Below, in pieces: positions 1 to 8,898 of a stretch of 63,151 bases of DNA. Every line of letters starts with the position of its first letter. Position 1 is the stretch's first letter. Origin of the DNA: Pseudomonas viridiflava (GTDB lineage: Bacteria > Pseudomonadota > Gammaproteobacteria > Pseudomonadales > Pseudomonadaceae); contig NZ_UTKY01000023.1 in assembly GCF_900583165.1 (NCBI RefSeq), forward strand, positions 1 through 63,151. The letters are read 5' to 3'. The translations under genes were made by a program, and so were the position numbers. The notes under the pieces were generated by a model. That model searched no databases. It was given only the letters and a program-made list of their open reading frames with translations, and had not been told where the DNA came from.

Positions 1-316
1 TGGTCGATCAGCTCTTTTGGAATGGATGGAAGGTCACGCGGGGCCTCACGGGCCGGTTTCTTTTTGGTTGGCATACATGCACCTCTTCAACATGTTATGC
101 CCGAACACAAAATTTATGACAGTCCCGGTTCCGCCCTTACGGCGGCTCACTTTGGAAAAGCCCCAAAGTAAGCAAAGGGCTCTTGCCCCACCACTCGGTG
201 TCTCGCCTAGGCTCGACATGCCCTCACTCCGGCCAGCGTGGTTGACGGGGCGCCTAAGATCAAAAGCCAAATCAAAAGCCAGAGCCAGAGCCAGAGCATG
301 ACGGGTGTTGTTAGCG
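1..316. other. Non-coding left flank with dispersed repeat
   Basis: No gene is supported here; the short open frames on either strand have no plausible start signal or recognisable protein. The block around 127-200 (a GCCCTTACGGCGGCTCAC element followed by an AAAGCCCCAAAGTAAGC run) resembles a repeat I know from many Pseudomonas intergenic regions. Around 278-296 there is a short run of the hexamer AGAGCC. The region lies downstream of the regulator gene that ends at 317. Confidence 0.5.
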
Positions 317-2227
317 TTAATACCGCGCACTGTCAAAGCACCCGGGGTCTTCATCCAGGTACTTTTTCATCCGCCGCCACAAGGTGGTGGTGCTGATATG
401 CAAACGCTTGGCGGCCTCTTCGCGGTTGCCACGTACGCTGCTGAGTACGTCGTGCAGCAATGCCAATTCGCTCTTGATGGGCGCGCCCTGCCCCGCCACC
501 ACATCAGTGGAAAGATCCTCCAACACCTCCTCCAGCCACGGCTGCGCAAACGGCCGCCCCTGGCTCATCACCGCCAGGCGCTCAACGACATTACCCAGTT
601 GTCGAATATTGCCCGGCCATGCATAACCGCTAAGGCGCACCAACAAATCATCCGAAGGCTCGGCGCTGTCCATCGGCAAGCTTCGCAACAGGTAACGCAC
701 CAACTCGGGAATATCCACACGGCGCTCACGCAACGCCGGCAACTGCAGCTTGAGCACGCAGATGCGGTAGAAAAAGTCCTCGCGAAATAGCCCCTGAGCC
801 ACCAATTGCGGCAGGCTTTTGTTGCTGGCGGTGATGATGCGGATGTCGATGGGCGTGACTTTGTCATCGCCAATGCGCACCACTTTGCGCTCTTGCAAGG
901 TGCGCAGCAGTTTCACCTGGATATCGGTGGAGGTTTCGTTGATTTCATCCAAAAAGATGGTGCCGGTGTGCGCCAGTTCGAACACGCCTGCCTTGCCTTC
1001 GTTAAGTGCGCCGGTGAAGGCGCCTTTGACGTAGCCAAACAGTTCGCTCTCCAGCACGCCGGGGGCAAACGCCGCGCAGTTGATCGCCACGAATGGGCCG
1101 TTTTTGCGGCGCGAAGCGTTGTGGATGCTCTGGGCGAACAACTCTTTGCCGGTGCCGGTTTCGCCTTCGATCATCACCGTGCTGTCTACCGCCGCATAGG
1201 TCAGGGCCAGGCGCTTGGCCTTGGCCAGCGCCGGGCTGCTGCCGATGATGTCGTCGAAGGTTTTTTCGGCCAGGTGCAGGCGTGCCAATTGGCGCCGCAT
1301 CTTGCGTTCGATGGCGGTGATTTCGGTCTGGCTTTGCAGGGTGGCCACGGCGCCGATCACCTGGTTGTCCAGGGTGATTGGGGCGATGCTTAACGTCAGC
1401 GACAGACGCCCCAGGCTGATCAGCGCTCCGCGCACCGGGCGGCCGAGGCTGAGTACCTGGCTGAAATAGTCCTGGGTCAAAAGGCCATCAATGCTGTCAC
1501 CAATGCTCAGGCTGCCCAGGTAAGCCGTGGCCACGCTGTTCATGTTGGTGAGGGCGCGCTGGCTGTCGACACTGAAAATGCCTTCGGACACGCAATTGAG
1601 GATCGACTGGATCATCTCGTAGCGGCTCTGCAATTCCACGCGTTTGAGCCGCCGCTCCTCCTCGATCTGCAACAAGTGCAAGGCTTCATCGATGGCCTCA
1701 TCGGCCGCATCCGGGTCGGCCTCGGACATGATGTAGCGCATGCCCCGCGCCATCACTGCCTGGCGCGATGACAAACCACCAATCGCCACTTCAATGCCTT
1801 GCGCCTGCAACCTATCCAGCTGCGCCTCGGTGGCCTGGCTGCTGCCCAAGGGGTCGATCAGGCAGATCGACACCTGCGGCATGAACGGCCGCGCTTTTTC
1901 CAGAATCGTCGCATAGCCCTCGGAGGTGGCCAGGAAGGCGACCTTGTCCGAGACCTGCTGCGCCTTGTGATAGGCATTGATGCAATCGAAAAACGTGTGT
2001 TTGACCTCGACAATAGGCACCCGCAGTTGCTCGCGTAACACACTGGCGGTACGGCCACGGCTGATGATCACACTGACACCGCTCTCGAGCAGTTCGCGCG
2101 CCTTGAGGGTAGCGTCGTGCTGAGCAGCTTCGATCACCACCAGGTGCAAACCGCGCTGTTGGAGGATGCCGCGCATTACCGAGGTCAGGGTGCTGGAGGG
2201 GGAAATCACGGCGATGGTGCCTTGCAT
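317..2227 (-). CDS. PrpR-family sigma54-dependent transcriptional activator
   Basis: A 636-aa enhancer-binding protein. The N-terminal part looks like the PrpR sensor domain, which in the propionate regulator senses a small carboxylate. A PAS-like linker follows, then the AAA+ domain with Walker A GETGTGKE (about residue 355) and the sigma54-contact motif GAFTGA (about residue 401). The C-terminus is a Fis-type helix-turn-helix (about 600-636). The start at 2227 is chosen over an upstream in-frame ATG because GAGG sits just before it. It is divergent from the 2411-5430 operon, whose control region has a consensus sigma54 promoter and an inverted repeat, so it most likely activates that operon in response to the transported acid. 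The inducer is unknown. Confidence 0.9.
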   Translation of the reverse strand: MQGTIAVISPSSTLTSVMRGILQQRGLHLVVIEAAQHDATLKARELLESGVSVIISRGRTASVLREQLRVPIVEVKHTFFDCINAYHKAQQVSDKVAFLATSEGYATILEKARPFMPQVSICLIDPLGSSQATEAQLDRLQAQGIEVAIGGLSSRQAVMARGMRYIMSEADPDAADEAIDEALHLLQIEEERRLKRVELQSRYEMIQSILNCVSEGIFSVDSQRALTNMNSVATAYLGSLSIGDSIDGLLTQDYFSQVLSLGRPVRGALISLGRLSLTLSIAPITLDNQVIGAVATLQSQTEITAIERKMRRQLARLHLAEKTFDDIIGSSPALAKAKRLALTYAAVDSTVMIEGETGTGKELFAQSIHNASRRKNGPFVAINCAAFAPGVLESELFGYVKGAFTGALNEGKAGVFELAHTGTIFLDEINETSTDIQVKLLRTLQERKVVRIGDDKVTPIDIRIITASNKSLPQLVAQGLFREDFFYRICVLKLQLPALRERRVDIPELVRYLLRSLPMDSAEPSDDLLVRLSGYAWPGNIRQLGNVVERLAVMSQGRPFAQPWLEEVLEDLSTDVVAGQGAPIKSELALLHDVLSSVRGNREEAAKRLHISTTTLWRRMKKYLDEDPGCFDSARY

Positions 2228-2264
2228 GGTGGACCTCAAGCAGCATGGGCGGAGATCGCAGATT

Positions 2265-2299
2265 ATTGCATGGCGCAATTATTTGAAATGCCATGCAAT
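2265..2299. promoter_or_regulatory. Inverted repeat, probable activator binding site
   Basis: Perfect 10-bp arms, ATTGCATGGC (2265-2274) and GCCATGCAAT (2290-2299), separated by 15 bp. The site lies about 56 bp upstream of the sigma54 promoter and just upstream of the divergent regulator start, the usual place for an enhancer-binding protein. Assignment to the PrpR-type regulator is inference from position and symmetry. Confidence 0.75.
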
Positions 2300-2354
2300 A
2301 AAGCGTTTCAAGCTAAACATCCTAACCCATTGTTTTATATAGAGCCGCATGCAG

Positions 2355-2370
2355 TGGCACAGCCCTTGCT
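2355..2370 (+). promoter_or_regulatory. Sigma54 (RpoN) promoter
   Basis: TGGCAC at 2355-2360 and TTGCT at 2366-2370 place the invariant GG and GC exactly 10 bp apart, matching the -24/-12 consensus. Transcription would start near 2381, about 30 nt before the first gene of the operon at 2411. With the adjacent sigma54 activator and inverted repeat this is strong evidence for RpoN-dependent control. Confidence 0.88.
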
Positions 2371-2410
2371 CTTCCTTCATCAATAACAAAGACAATGAAG
2401 GAAACACTGG

Positions 2411-3277
2411 ATGGATATCGTCTTCATCGGGTTTGGCGAAGCCGCCTACCACCTCTGCACGGGCCTGCGTACCACCGGCGATCTACAGATCGGTGCCTAC
2501 GACGCCCACGTCAGCCCGCCCCTGCAACAACGCGCCGAGCAACTGCACGTCACCCTCTTCGACTCCCTGGAACACGCCTGCCGCAATGCCCGCTTCGTGG
2601 TGTGCCTCACCAGTGCCAGCAGTGCGCTGGGCATCGCACAAAAAGTCTTGCCGTTGTTAGTCGCCGGGCAAACCTATATCGACATGAACTCCGCTGCGCC
2701 CACCGTCAAGCAAGCCATCGACGAACTGCCGCGCCCTGCTGGTGTGAGTTTTTGCGACAGCGCCGTGATGGGCACCGTGCCCGGCAATAACCATCGCGTG
2801 CCCATGCTGCTGGCGGGCGACGGTGCCATTGCGTTTGCAGAAGCCTTCACCCCACGGGGCATGCAATTGACCGTGCTGGACGCCGAAGCTGGCGCCGCCT
2901 CCGCCATCAAAATGCTCAAGAGCGTGGTGATGAAAGGCCTGCCGCAATTGCTGCTGGAAGCCTTTCAGGCCGGTGAAAAGTTTGGCGTGCTCGATACCCT
3001 GGTGGCGTCTTTGGGCGACTCGCTCAATGGCAAGACCATCGAGCAACTGGCCAACACCTTCACCGCCCGCACGCTGATCCACGCCAAGCGCCGCAGTGCG
3101 GAAATGGACGATGCGGTCGCCACCCTCGAAGCCGCTGGCGTCGACCCGGTGATGACCCGCGCCACCCACGCCCAGCTCGAAAACCTGGCCGCCACCGACT
3201 GGGCCAGCCTGCTCGGCCCCGGTGGCAGCGACATGGATTTTCGCATCGCCATCGCCCACTTTGCTGCCCACGCCTGA
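2411..3277 (+). CDS. NAD(P)-dependent hydroxyacid dehydrogenase-like protein (DUF1932)
   Basis: A 288-aa protein of the 6-phosphogluconate / beta-hydroxyacid dehydrogenase superfamily. The Rossmann dinucleotide site is at the extreme N-terminus (GFGEAA, residues 7-12), and the helical C-terminal half resembles DUF1932 family members. A Lys in the KMLKS segment (about residue 175) falls where the family catalytic Lys is expected. It is the first gene of an operon with an RraA-like lyase (9 nt downstream) and a CitMHS transporter, so it probably oxidises a hydroxy-carboxylate before aldol or retro-aldol cleavage. The substrate cannot be read from the sequence. Confidence 0.85.
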   Translation: MDIVFIGFGEAAYHLCTGLRTTGDLQIGAYDAHVSPPLQQRAEQLHVTLFDSLEHACRNARFVVCLTSASSALGIAQKVLPLLVAGQTYIDMNSAAPTVKQAIDELPRPAGVSFCDSAVMGTVPGNNHRVPMLLAGDGAIAFAEAFTPRGMQLTVLDAEAGAASAIKMLKSVVMKGLPQLLLEAFQAGEKFGVLDTLVASLGDSLNGKTIEQLANTFTARTLIHAKRRSAEMDDAVATLEAAGVDPVMTRATHAQLENLAATDWASLLGPGGSDMDFRIAIAHFAAHA

Positions 3278-3286
3278 GGCCCTGCC

Positions 3287-3991
3287 ATGAACACTGAACA
3301 CTACTTCCCCCTGCCCGACCTGATCCCCGCCGACCTGCTGGCGCGCTTTCGCCAACTCAGCCCGGCGCAATTGTGCGATGGCATGCAAAGTCTGGGCATC
3401 CCGCGCAACGGCTGCATGGATGCCGACCTGATGCCCCTGGATGAAAGCAAGGTGATGCTCGGCACTGCCTACACGGTCGATACCGAAGACGGCGACAACT
3501 TCCCCATCCACGTCGCGGTGTACCAGGGCCAGCCCGGCTACGTACTGGTGGTGGCCGGCAAAGCCTACCCCGGCCGCGCGTATATCGGCGACCTGATGGC
3601 CGGTGCCGCCCAGGCCGTAGGGTTGGCCGGCATGGTCATCGACGGCTGCGTGCGCGACAAGGTGCCATTGGCCCTGCTGGACATCCCGATCTACGCCAAG
3701 GGCTTCATGCAACGCAGCCCCGGCAAGCAAGGCCCCGGCAAGATCAACGCCACCGTAACCTGCGCCGGTGTCGAAGTCGCACCCGGCGACCTGGTGTTCG
3801 GCGATTACGACGGCGTCACCGTGGTGCCCCGCGCACGCTTGGTGGAGGTGCTGGAAGCCTCGGAGAAAAAAAGTGCCTACGAAAACCAGCGCCGGGACGT
3901 GATCGACGCTTACACTCGCGCCCGAGACAGCGGCCAGCCCTTGCCGGCGCTGGCCCCGGCGTGGGTCACCCAACTGCTGGAAGGCCAGTAA
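3287..3991 (+). CDS. RraA / HMG-aldolase family protein
   Basis: A 234-aa member of the RraA-like fold, which includes 4-hydroxy-4-methyl-2-oxoglutarate (HMG) and 4-carboxy-4-hydroxy-2-oxoadipate aldolases as well as the RNase E inhibitor RraA. The metal/substrate signature DGCVRD is present, with R123 and D124 at the positions described for the characterised HMG aldolase. The C-terminal GDYDGVTVVP segment is also typical. The extended length and operon context (dehydrogenase upstream, carboxylate transporter downstream) favour an aldolase or decarboxylase of a branched keto-diacid over an RNase regulator. Start ATG at 3287, 9 nt after the previous stop. Confidence 0.85.
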   Translation: MNTEHYFPLPDLIPADLLARFRQLSPAQLCDGMQSLGIPRNGCMDADLMPLDESKVMLGTAYTVDTEDGDNFPIHVAVYQGQPGYVLVVAGKAYPGRAYIGDLMAGAAQAVGLAGMVIDGCVRDKVPLALLDIPIYAKGFMQRSPGKQGPGKINATVTCAGVEVAPGDLVFGDYDGVTVVPRARLVEVLEASEKKSAYENQRRDVIDAYTRARDSGQPLPALAPAWVTQLLEGQ

Positions 3992-4007
3992 CGCTCGAGG
4001 CTGTACC

Positions 4008-4024
4008 GGGGCGTTTGGCGCCCC
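4008..4024 (+). other. Intra-operon GC hairpin
   Basis: GGGGCG and CGCCCC (4008-4013, 4019-4024) enclose a 5-nt loop in the 77-nt gap between the aldolase-like gene and the transporter gene. No T-run follows, so it is unlikely to be a full terminator; it could protect the upstream mRNA end or lower transporter expression. Function is inference. Confidence 0.4.
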
Positions 4025-4068
4025 TCCTGCTGCGCTCACTATAAAAATAAAATTGTGGAGACGTTCAG

Positions 4069-5430
4069 ATGCTGACAGTTCTGGGCTATGTGTTGATCAC
4101 CTTGTTTTTGGTGCTGGTCATCAAGCAAAAACTTTCGCCGTTTACCGGCCTCATCGTGGTGTCGCTGGCCGTGGGGGTGCTGGCGTGCCTGGTCAATGGC
4201 GTGCCGATGGACACCATCATCCAGTGGGTGCGCGAGGGGCTGTTCTACTCACAGAACGAGGCGGGCAAGGTCTCCCTGGGCACGGTCAACCCCACGGTGA
4301 TGATCCTGTTTGCCGTGTTGTATTTCAGCCTGATGATGAACGTGGGGCTGTTCGATCCGCTGTGTACCTTCCTGATTCGCAAGGCCAACGGCGACCCGCT
4401 GAAAATCATTTTGGTCACCGCGTTTACCTCGGCCGTAGTGACGCTTGATGGCGACGGCACCACCACCATCCTGATCATTACCACCGCGTTCCTGCCGCTG
4501 TACAAACAGATGGGCATGAAGCTGTCGAATCTGGCCATGTTGATCATCCTGCCCTGTGGCCTGGGCAACTGCCTGCCCTGGGGCGGCCCGTTGGCGCGGG
4601 CAGCGGCGGTGTTGAATGTGGAGGTCAATACGCTGTTCGTGGCGATCCTGCCGATCCTCGGCGTGTCGTTTCTCTATGTGTTCTTCATGGCCTACCTGAT
4701 GGGCATCAAGGAACGCAAACGCCTGGGTTTTGTGAAGGGTGCCAACGGCATCGTGACGCCTGAGCAGATCGTGCAGATGGTCAACGTGATCAAGGACCAC
4801 GACAAGGAACTCAAGCGCCCGCGCCTGTTCCTATTCAACCTGGCGTTGACCCTGGGCATGCTGGTGATCCTCATCGCCGGCTGGGCCAGCGGCGCGGTGG
4901 TGTTCATGCTCGGCACCGCAATTGCGCTGACGGTCAACTACACCGCTGTGGAACAGCGCGAACGCATCACCGCCAACGGTGGCGACGCCGTGGCCGTGGC
5001 CTCGATCATCCTCGCCGCCGGGTGCTTCTTGGGCATCTTCAACGGCAGCGGCATGGCCGGTGCCGTGGCTGAACACATGGCCAGCCTAATCCCGGACTCC
5101 ATGGGCAGCCACACCGCGCTGATCTTCGCCTTCCTCGGCGCCCTGGCCTGCTACGCCTTGCCGGTGGACGCCTACTACTTCGGCATCCTGCCAGTGGTGG
5201 CGCCCATCGCCTACAAATTCGGCATCAGCCCCACCGAGATCGGCGTGGCGTCGTTTATGGGCCAGGCATTGCGTTACGCCAGCCCGACGGTGGCGTGGTT
5301 GTTTTTGCTGATGAACCGTACGGAGATGACGTTTGGGGAGTATCAGAAAGAGTTTTTCAAGTGGTCGATCCCGATGTTTTTTATCTTCATCGTGACCGCC
5401 ATTGTGACGGGTGAATTGCCCATCGGCTGA
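4069..5430 (+). CDS. CitMHS-family carboxylate transporter
   Basis: A 453-aa very hydrophobic inner-membrane protein with about a dozen predicted membrane segments. The DGDGTTTILIITTAF segment (about residues 126-140) and overall pattern match the citrate-metal:proton symporter (CitMHS) family. It closes the operon behind the dehydrogenase and RraA-like genes and is probably the uptake system for the acid they degrade. CitMHS proteins usually carry citrate bound to Mg2+ or Ca2+, but relatives in catabolic operons carry other di- and tricarboxylates, so citrate itself should not be assumed. The GGAG motif a few bases before the ATG supports the start. Confidence 0.88.
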   Translation: MLTVLGYVLITLFLVLVIKQKLSPFTGLIVVSLAVGVLACLVNGVPMDTIIQWVREGLFYSQNEAGKVSLGTVNPTVMILFAVLYFSLMMNVGLFDPLCTFLIRKANGDPLKIILVTAFTSAVVTLDGDGTTTILIITTAFLPLYKQMGMKLSNLAMLIILPCGLGNCLPWGGPLARAAAVLNVEVNTLFVAILPILGVSFLYVFFMAYLMGIKERKRLGFVKGANGIVTPEQIVQMVNVIKDHDKELKRPRLFLFNLALTLGMLVILIAGWASGAVVFMLGTAIALTVNYTAVEQRERITANGGDAVAVASIILAAGCFLGIFNGSGMAGAVAEHMASLIPDSMGSHTALIFAFLGALACYALPVDAYYFGILPVVAPIAYKFGISPTEIGVASFMGQALRYASPTVAWLFLLMNRTEMTFGEYQKEFFKWSIPMFFIFIVTAIVTGELPIG

Positions 5431-5439
5431 CCCCAATCC

Positions 5440-5539
5440 TGTAGGAGCGAGCTTGCTCGCGAAGACCTCACAGGCACCGCGGTCATCCAGGATTCCCGCG
5501 CTATCGTTGACGGTTTTCGCGAGCAAGCTCGCTCCTACA
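5440..5539. repeat. REPIN, GTAGGAGCGAGCTTGCTCGC family
   Basis: Two inverted copies of the REP sequence (5440-5462 and about 5517-5539) enclose about 55 bp. This family differs from the GGGGGCTTGCCCCC family found elsewhere in the window. It lies between convergent genes, and its right copy overlaps the last codons of the acetyltransferase gene. Confidence 0.9.
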
Positions 5540-6041
5540 ATGTGCCGTTACACGTCTTTCTGGCAGGTCTGCGGTCAACAAGTCGCTTCGTCATCGGAAA
5601 ACACGCCAACGCCAATCCCGATGGCGAGTGATAGATCGCTTGCTCATCGCCCACATACCCGTTCAAACGATAAAAGCCTGCCGCGTTCAATGTCGCATCC
5701 AGCACCACCTCTTCAATCGCCAATCCCCGCGCGATGTTTTCCAGGTGGTCGAGCATTGCCTTGCCATACCCGCGTCCGGTAAAACCGGGTAATACAAACA
5801 AGGCGCCCACTTCGTTGTTGTCCAGGTCCAGCATACCGGTGATGACCGGCTGGCCGTTCAACCAGCCCATGTAAAACAATTTATCCATCAAGGCGCTGTA
5901 ACCGTCCTCAGCCTTGCCCTGAGTCCAGATCATCATTTGTTTACGGGTGTATGCACCGATGCATTGGCTGCGGATGGCCTGCAAGCGGATATCGAAAACC
6001 ACTTGGGCATCCTTCAACGTAGCCCGTTTTATCTCCAGCAT
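5535..6041 (-). CDS. GNAT family N-acetyltransferase
   Basis: A 168-aa GNAT-fold enzyme predicted to transfer an acetyl group from acetyl-CoA to an unknown amine. The acetyl-CoA loop reads GFTGRGYGKAML, matching the Q/RxxGxG/A signature. The start at 6041 is chosen because GGAGGGAG precedes it; an in-frame ATG at 6065 has a poorer site. The stop codon falls inside a REP element, so the last residues may be REP-derived and differ from homologues. Substrate unknown. Confidence 0.85.
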   Translation of the reverse strand: MLEIKRATLKDAQVVFDIRLQAIRSQCIGAYTRKQMMIWTQGKAEDGYSALMDKLFYMGWLNGQPVITGMLDLDNNEVGALFVLPGFTGRGYGKAMLDHLENIARGLAIEEVVLDATLNAAGFYRLNGYVGDEQAIYHSPSGLALACFPMTKRLVDRRPARKTCNGTL

Positions 6042-6217
6042 TTCAATCTCCCTCCATGAAATCATCGTGCCACTAGCACACCTGTGCTAATCGACCCCTC
6101 CTTCCTGCGGCGCTATATTCCTCGGCACTTCCAACGCACCCATCGGCACCGCGCATACCCTGCGCGCGGACGCGTTGTGCGTTGGAAAAACCATAACAAC
6201 CCCAAGGAAGAAGCACC

Positions 6218-6553
6218 ATGAAACTGCACTCCCCTGTTACCCGCATCACCCTGTTGGGCGCCTTGATCATCGGCGTGGCCGGTTGCAGCAATATCAAGCC
6301 CAGCGAAGACCACCTCAAGACCCTGTCGGAAACCAACCTGGGCGAGACGGTAAAACGCATCTCCAATGTGCGCAGCGACTCCATGAGCACCTACTACGTG
6401 GCCAGCGCCGCCTCCGGCGAATACAACTGCTCGGTGCCCAGCGGCGCCAGTGGCGGTATGTTTGCCGTCGCCAGTTTCGGCCTGATGAAACCTGCCGCCT
6501 ATTGCCAGCCCAAAGGCGCTAAGGGCAACGGGCTTGTTCCATTCGCCCAGTAA
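6218..6553 (+). CDS. Small outer-envelope lipoprotein
   Basis: A 111-aa predicted lipoprotein: a short basic N-terminus, a hydrophobic stretch and a lipobox ending in GVAGC put the modified Cys at about residue 23. The mature part is small and polar with two further cysteines that could form a disulfide. No family recognised. The ATG at 6218 has AAGGAAG upstream. Its last 35 bp overlap the 3-prime end of the convergent hybrid histidine kinase gene, so transcription of the two may interfere. Confidence 0.75.
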   Translation: MKLHSPVTRITLLGALIIGVAGCSNIKPSEDHLKTLSETNLGETVKRISNVRSDSMSTYYVASAASGEYNCSVPSGASGGMFAVASFGLMKPAAYCQPKGAKGNGLVPFAQ

Positions 6554-8156
6554 GGGGTTGCAGGCTCAAGTCGCGCAGTGTGCCGCGCAGTTCTGCGGGG
6601 CGCACCGGCTTGGACAGGATGGCGATCTGACGGTCGTGCAAGGCGGCCTGGATGCGTTCCACGTCGTGCCCCGTGAGGATCAGCGCGGGCACCGCCCAGC
6701 CACGTTGTTCGCGCAGGGCATCGATGCATTCGATACCGGTGGCGTGGTTGCCCAGGTCATAGTCGGCAACGATGATGTCGCAATCACTCACCAAATCACG
6801 CCCCGACGACTCCGCCTGCACCTCGCAGCCCCAGCGCTCCAGCAGCGCCTGGGTGGCGAGCAGCACGTTGTGATCATCCTCCACCAGGCACACTTTCAAC
6901 CCAGTCAGCAGGCCGGCCTGCCGAATGTCGTCACGGGGCGCTGCTGCACGCGGCGCGCTGGCCAGGGTCAAGCCATGCAGGCTTACCGAGGTGCCATGGC
7001 CCACCCTTGAACGCAGGCTCACCTGCACCTCCATCAACTGCCCCAGGCGCTTGACGATGGACAGCCCCAGGCCCACGCCTTCGACGTCCTTGTCCCGCAG
7101 GTGGCGTACGCGATAGAACTCTTCGAAGACCTTTGACAGATGCTCCTCGGCAATCCCCCGCCCCCGATCATGAATCTCCACCGCCAGCCCGCCGTCGCGG
7201 ATACGCACGCCCATCAATACCGGCCGGTGCGCGCCGTATTTGAAGCAATTGGACAGCACGTTTTGCACCATGGTCGCCAACAGCGCAGGGTCCACCAACA
7301 CCCAGTGGGCGCAAGGCCGCAAGCGCAATTCCACCCCGGCCCAGCGCGCGGCTTCGGCGTTCTGGCGCACCAGATCGGCGAGAAACTCGCCCAGGTTCAC
7401 CGCCTGGTATTTGGGCAGCAGACGCCCGTTGTCGAGGGTGTACAGGTCGAGAATCGAACGAAACAACTGGGACACGTTGAGCAGCGAACGGTCGATGTTA
7501 TCCACCAACCGCCGCTCCTCATCGCCCAGCCGCGCTTCGCGCAAACACGCGGTAAACAGGCCGATGGAGTGAATGGGCTGGCGCAGGTCATGACTGGCCT
7601 GGGCGAGAAAACGGGATTTTTCCAGGTTGGCGGCGATGGCTTCTTCGGACGCCTTGCGCGTACGTTCCAGCAGGATATGGGCATACACCGGGATCACCGT
7701 GCTGGTGATCATCAACATCAGCACCATAAACGGCTGCGCCTGCCATACCGGCGTCAGCTGGTACACGATCAGCAGCGCCCACAACGCCAACGCCGTGGCA
7801 ATCGCCAGGTAGCGCGAGCCGTAGCGCATGCCGTTGCCCAGGTTGACCCACACCATCACCGCATACAACGGCAACGCCGCCTCGCCGCCCACCACCATGC
7901 CGAACGAGGTGCCCGTGTAGTCGTGGATCATGCCGAAAATACGCCGCGCCGGGTAATGCCCCGGCCAACGGGCGATCACTTGGCGCAAGACAATGGAGAC
8001 GATCAGGAACAGCACGATGTACAGAATCACCGGCAGATAAGTCTCCAGCGACTGCCCCGGCAAAAAACCCAGCACACTGATATAAACAATCGCGATACCG
8101 GCCACCACAATGCGCAGGTTGGCCTGGTCGAGTTCAGAGTTGGTCTCACTACCCAT
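6519..8156 (-). CDS. Hybrid sensor histidine kinase with C-terminal receiver
   Basis: A 545-aa inner-membrane kinase. Residues 15-165 contain several hydrophobic segments, probably an intramembrane sensor. The dimerisation box SHDLRQP carries phospho-acceptor H189. The ATPase domain has an N-box around 299-303 and glycine boxes HDRGRGI (about 329) and GVGLGLSIV (about 360). A receiver domain starts near 421 (VCLVEDD) with acceptor Asp about 465 (VADYD). It is divergent, about 100 bp away, from a LuxR-type response regulator and likely partners with it. The presence of a receiver suggests phosphorelay or feedback control. The signal is unknown. Confidence 0.9.
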   Translation of the reverse strand: MGSETNSELDQANLRIVVAGIAIVYISVLGFLPGQSLETYLPVILYIVLFLIVSIVLRQVIARWPGHYPARRIFGMIHDYTGTSFGMVVGGEAALPLYAVMVWVNLGNGMRYGSRYLAIATALALWALLIVYQLTPVWQAQPFMVLMLMITSTVIPVYAHILLERTRKASEEAIAANLEKSRFLAQASHDLRQPIHSIGLFTACLREARLGDEERRLVDNIDRSLLNVSQLFRSILDLYTLDNGRLLPKYQAVNLGEFLADLVRQNAEAARWAGVELRLRPCAHWVLVDPALLATMVQNVLSNCFKYGAHRPVLMGVRIRDGGLAVEIHDRGRGIAEEHLSKVFEEFYRVRHLRDKDVEGVGLGLSIVKRLGQLMEVQVSLRSRVGHGTSVSLHGLTLASAPRAAAPRDDIRQAGLLTGLKVCLVEDDHNVLLATQALLERWGCEVQAESSGRDLVSDCDIIVADYDLGNHATGIECIDALREQRGWAVPALILTGHDVERIQAALHDRQIAILSKPVRPAELRGTLRDLSLQPLTGRMEQARCP

Positions 8157-8253
8157 GGGTTACGTCCTTGTGCGGCAGTCGTCAGCGGCGTCATGCAATG
8201 CGGTGCTAAGGTAGCATGACCCCGCCACACAGCGCCCCAAGGAGGAGCCCCCC

Positions 8254-8856
8254 ATGACCGGCCGCATCATCATCGCCGACGACCACCCGATGTTTCGCGA
8301 AGGCATGCTGCGCACCGTGCAACGCCTGCTGCCCGGCACCGAAGTGCAAGAGGCCGGCGATCTAGACACGGTACACGCGCTGATCAGCGACGGCGGCGAC
8401 ATCGACACCCTGATCCTCGACCTGCGCTTCCCCGGCCTGACCTGCCTGAGCCAATTGGCCGAACTGCGCCAACAACTACGGCGTACCACCTTGATCGTGG
8501 TGTCGATGGTGGATGACCCGGCGTTGATCGATCAGGTAATGGCGTTGGGGGCAGACGGATTTATCGGCAAGAACATCGCACCCGAGGAGATCGGCCAGGC
8601 GTTGCTGGCGATTCGTGAGGGTGAGGTGTTGGTCAAATTTGCGCCGTCGGGGCTATTACCGTTGGATACCCATACGTTGACGGCGCGTCAGCAGGATGTG
8701 TTGAGGTTGATTGCCCAGGGCAAGACGAACAAGGAGATTGCCAAGGCGTTGGATATTTCGCCGTTTACGGTGCGGATTCATGTGTCGTCGTTGCTGAGGG
8801 TGTTGGGGGTGAGTTCGCGGGCGGCGGCGGCGGTTAAGTATTCGGGGGTGGGTTAG
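8254..8856 (+). CDS. LuxR/NarL-type response regulator
   Basis: A 200-aa two-domain regulator. The receiver has the acidic pair DDH at 9-11 and the phospho-acceptor in the TLILDLRFPG segment (about residue 56). The C-terminal LuxR-type helix-turn-helix (about 138-195) contains LTARQQDVLRLIAQGKTNKE. The ATG at 8254 has AAGGAGG upstream. It is divergent from the hybrid kinase 6519-8156, the obvious cognate sensor. Codon use becomes markedly more GTG/TTG-rich towards the 3-prime end. Regulon unknown. Confidence 0.9.
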   Translation: MTGRIIIADDHPMFREGMLRTVQRLLPGTEVQEAGDLDTVHALISDGGDIDTLILDLRFPGLTCLSQLAELRQQLRRTTLIVVSMVDDPALIDQVMALGADGFIGKNIAPEEIGQALLAIREGEVLVKFAPSGLLPLDTHTLTARQQDVLRLIAQGKTNKEIAKALDISPFTVRIHVSSLLRVLGVSSRAAAAVKYSGVG

Positions 8857-8898
8857 AGAGGGAAAATGCGGCGTTACCGGGGTGGGTAACATCGGAGT

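Noticed and set aside
2657..4039. 460-codon open frame on the minus strand
   Set aside because: It is antisense to the dehydrogenase-like and RraA-like genes, His/Gly/Ala-rich and without any family likeness; a shadow of high-GC codon bias.
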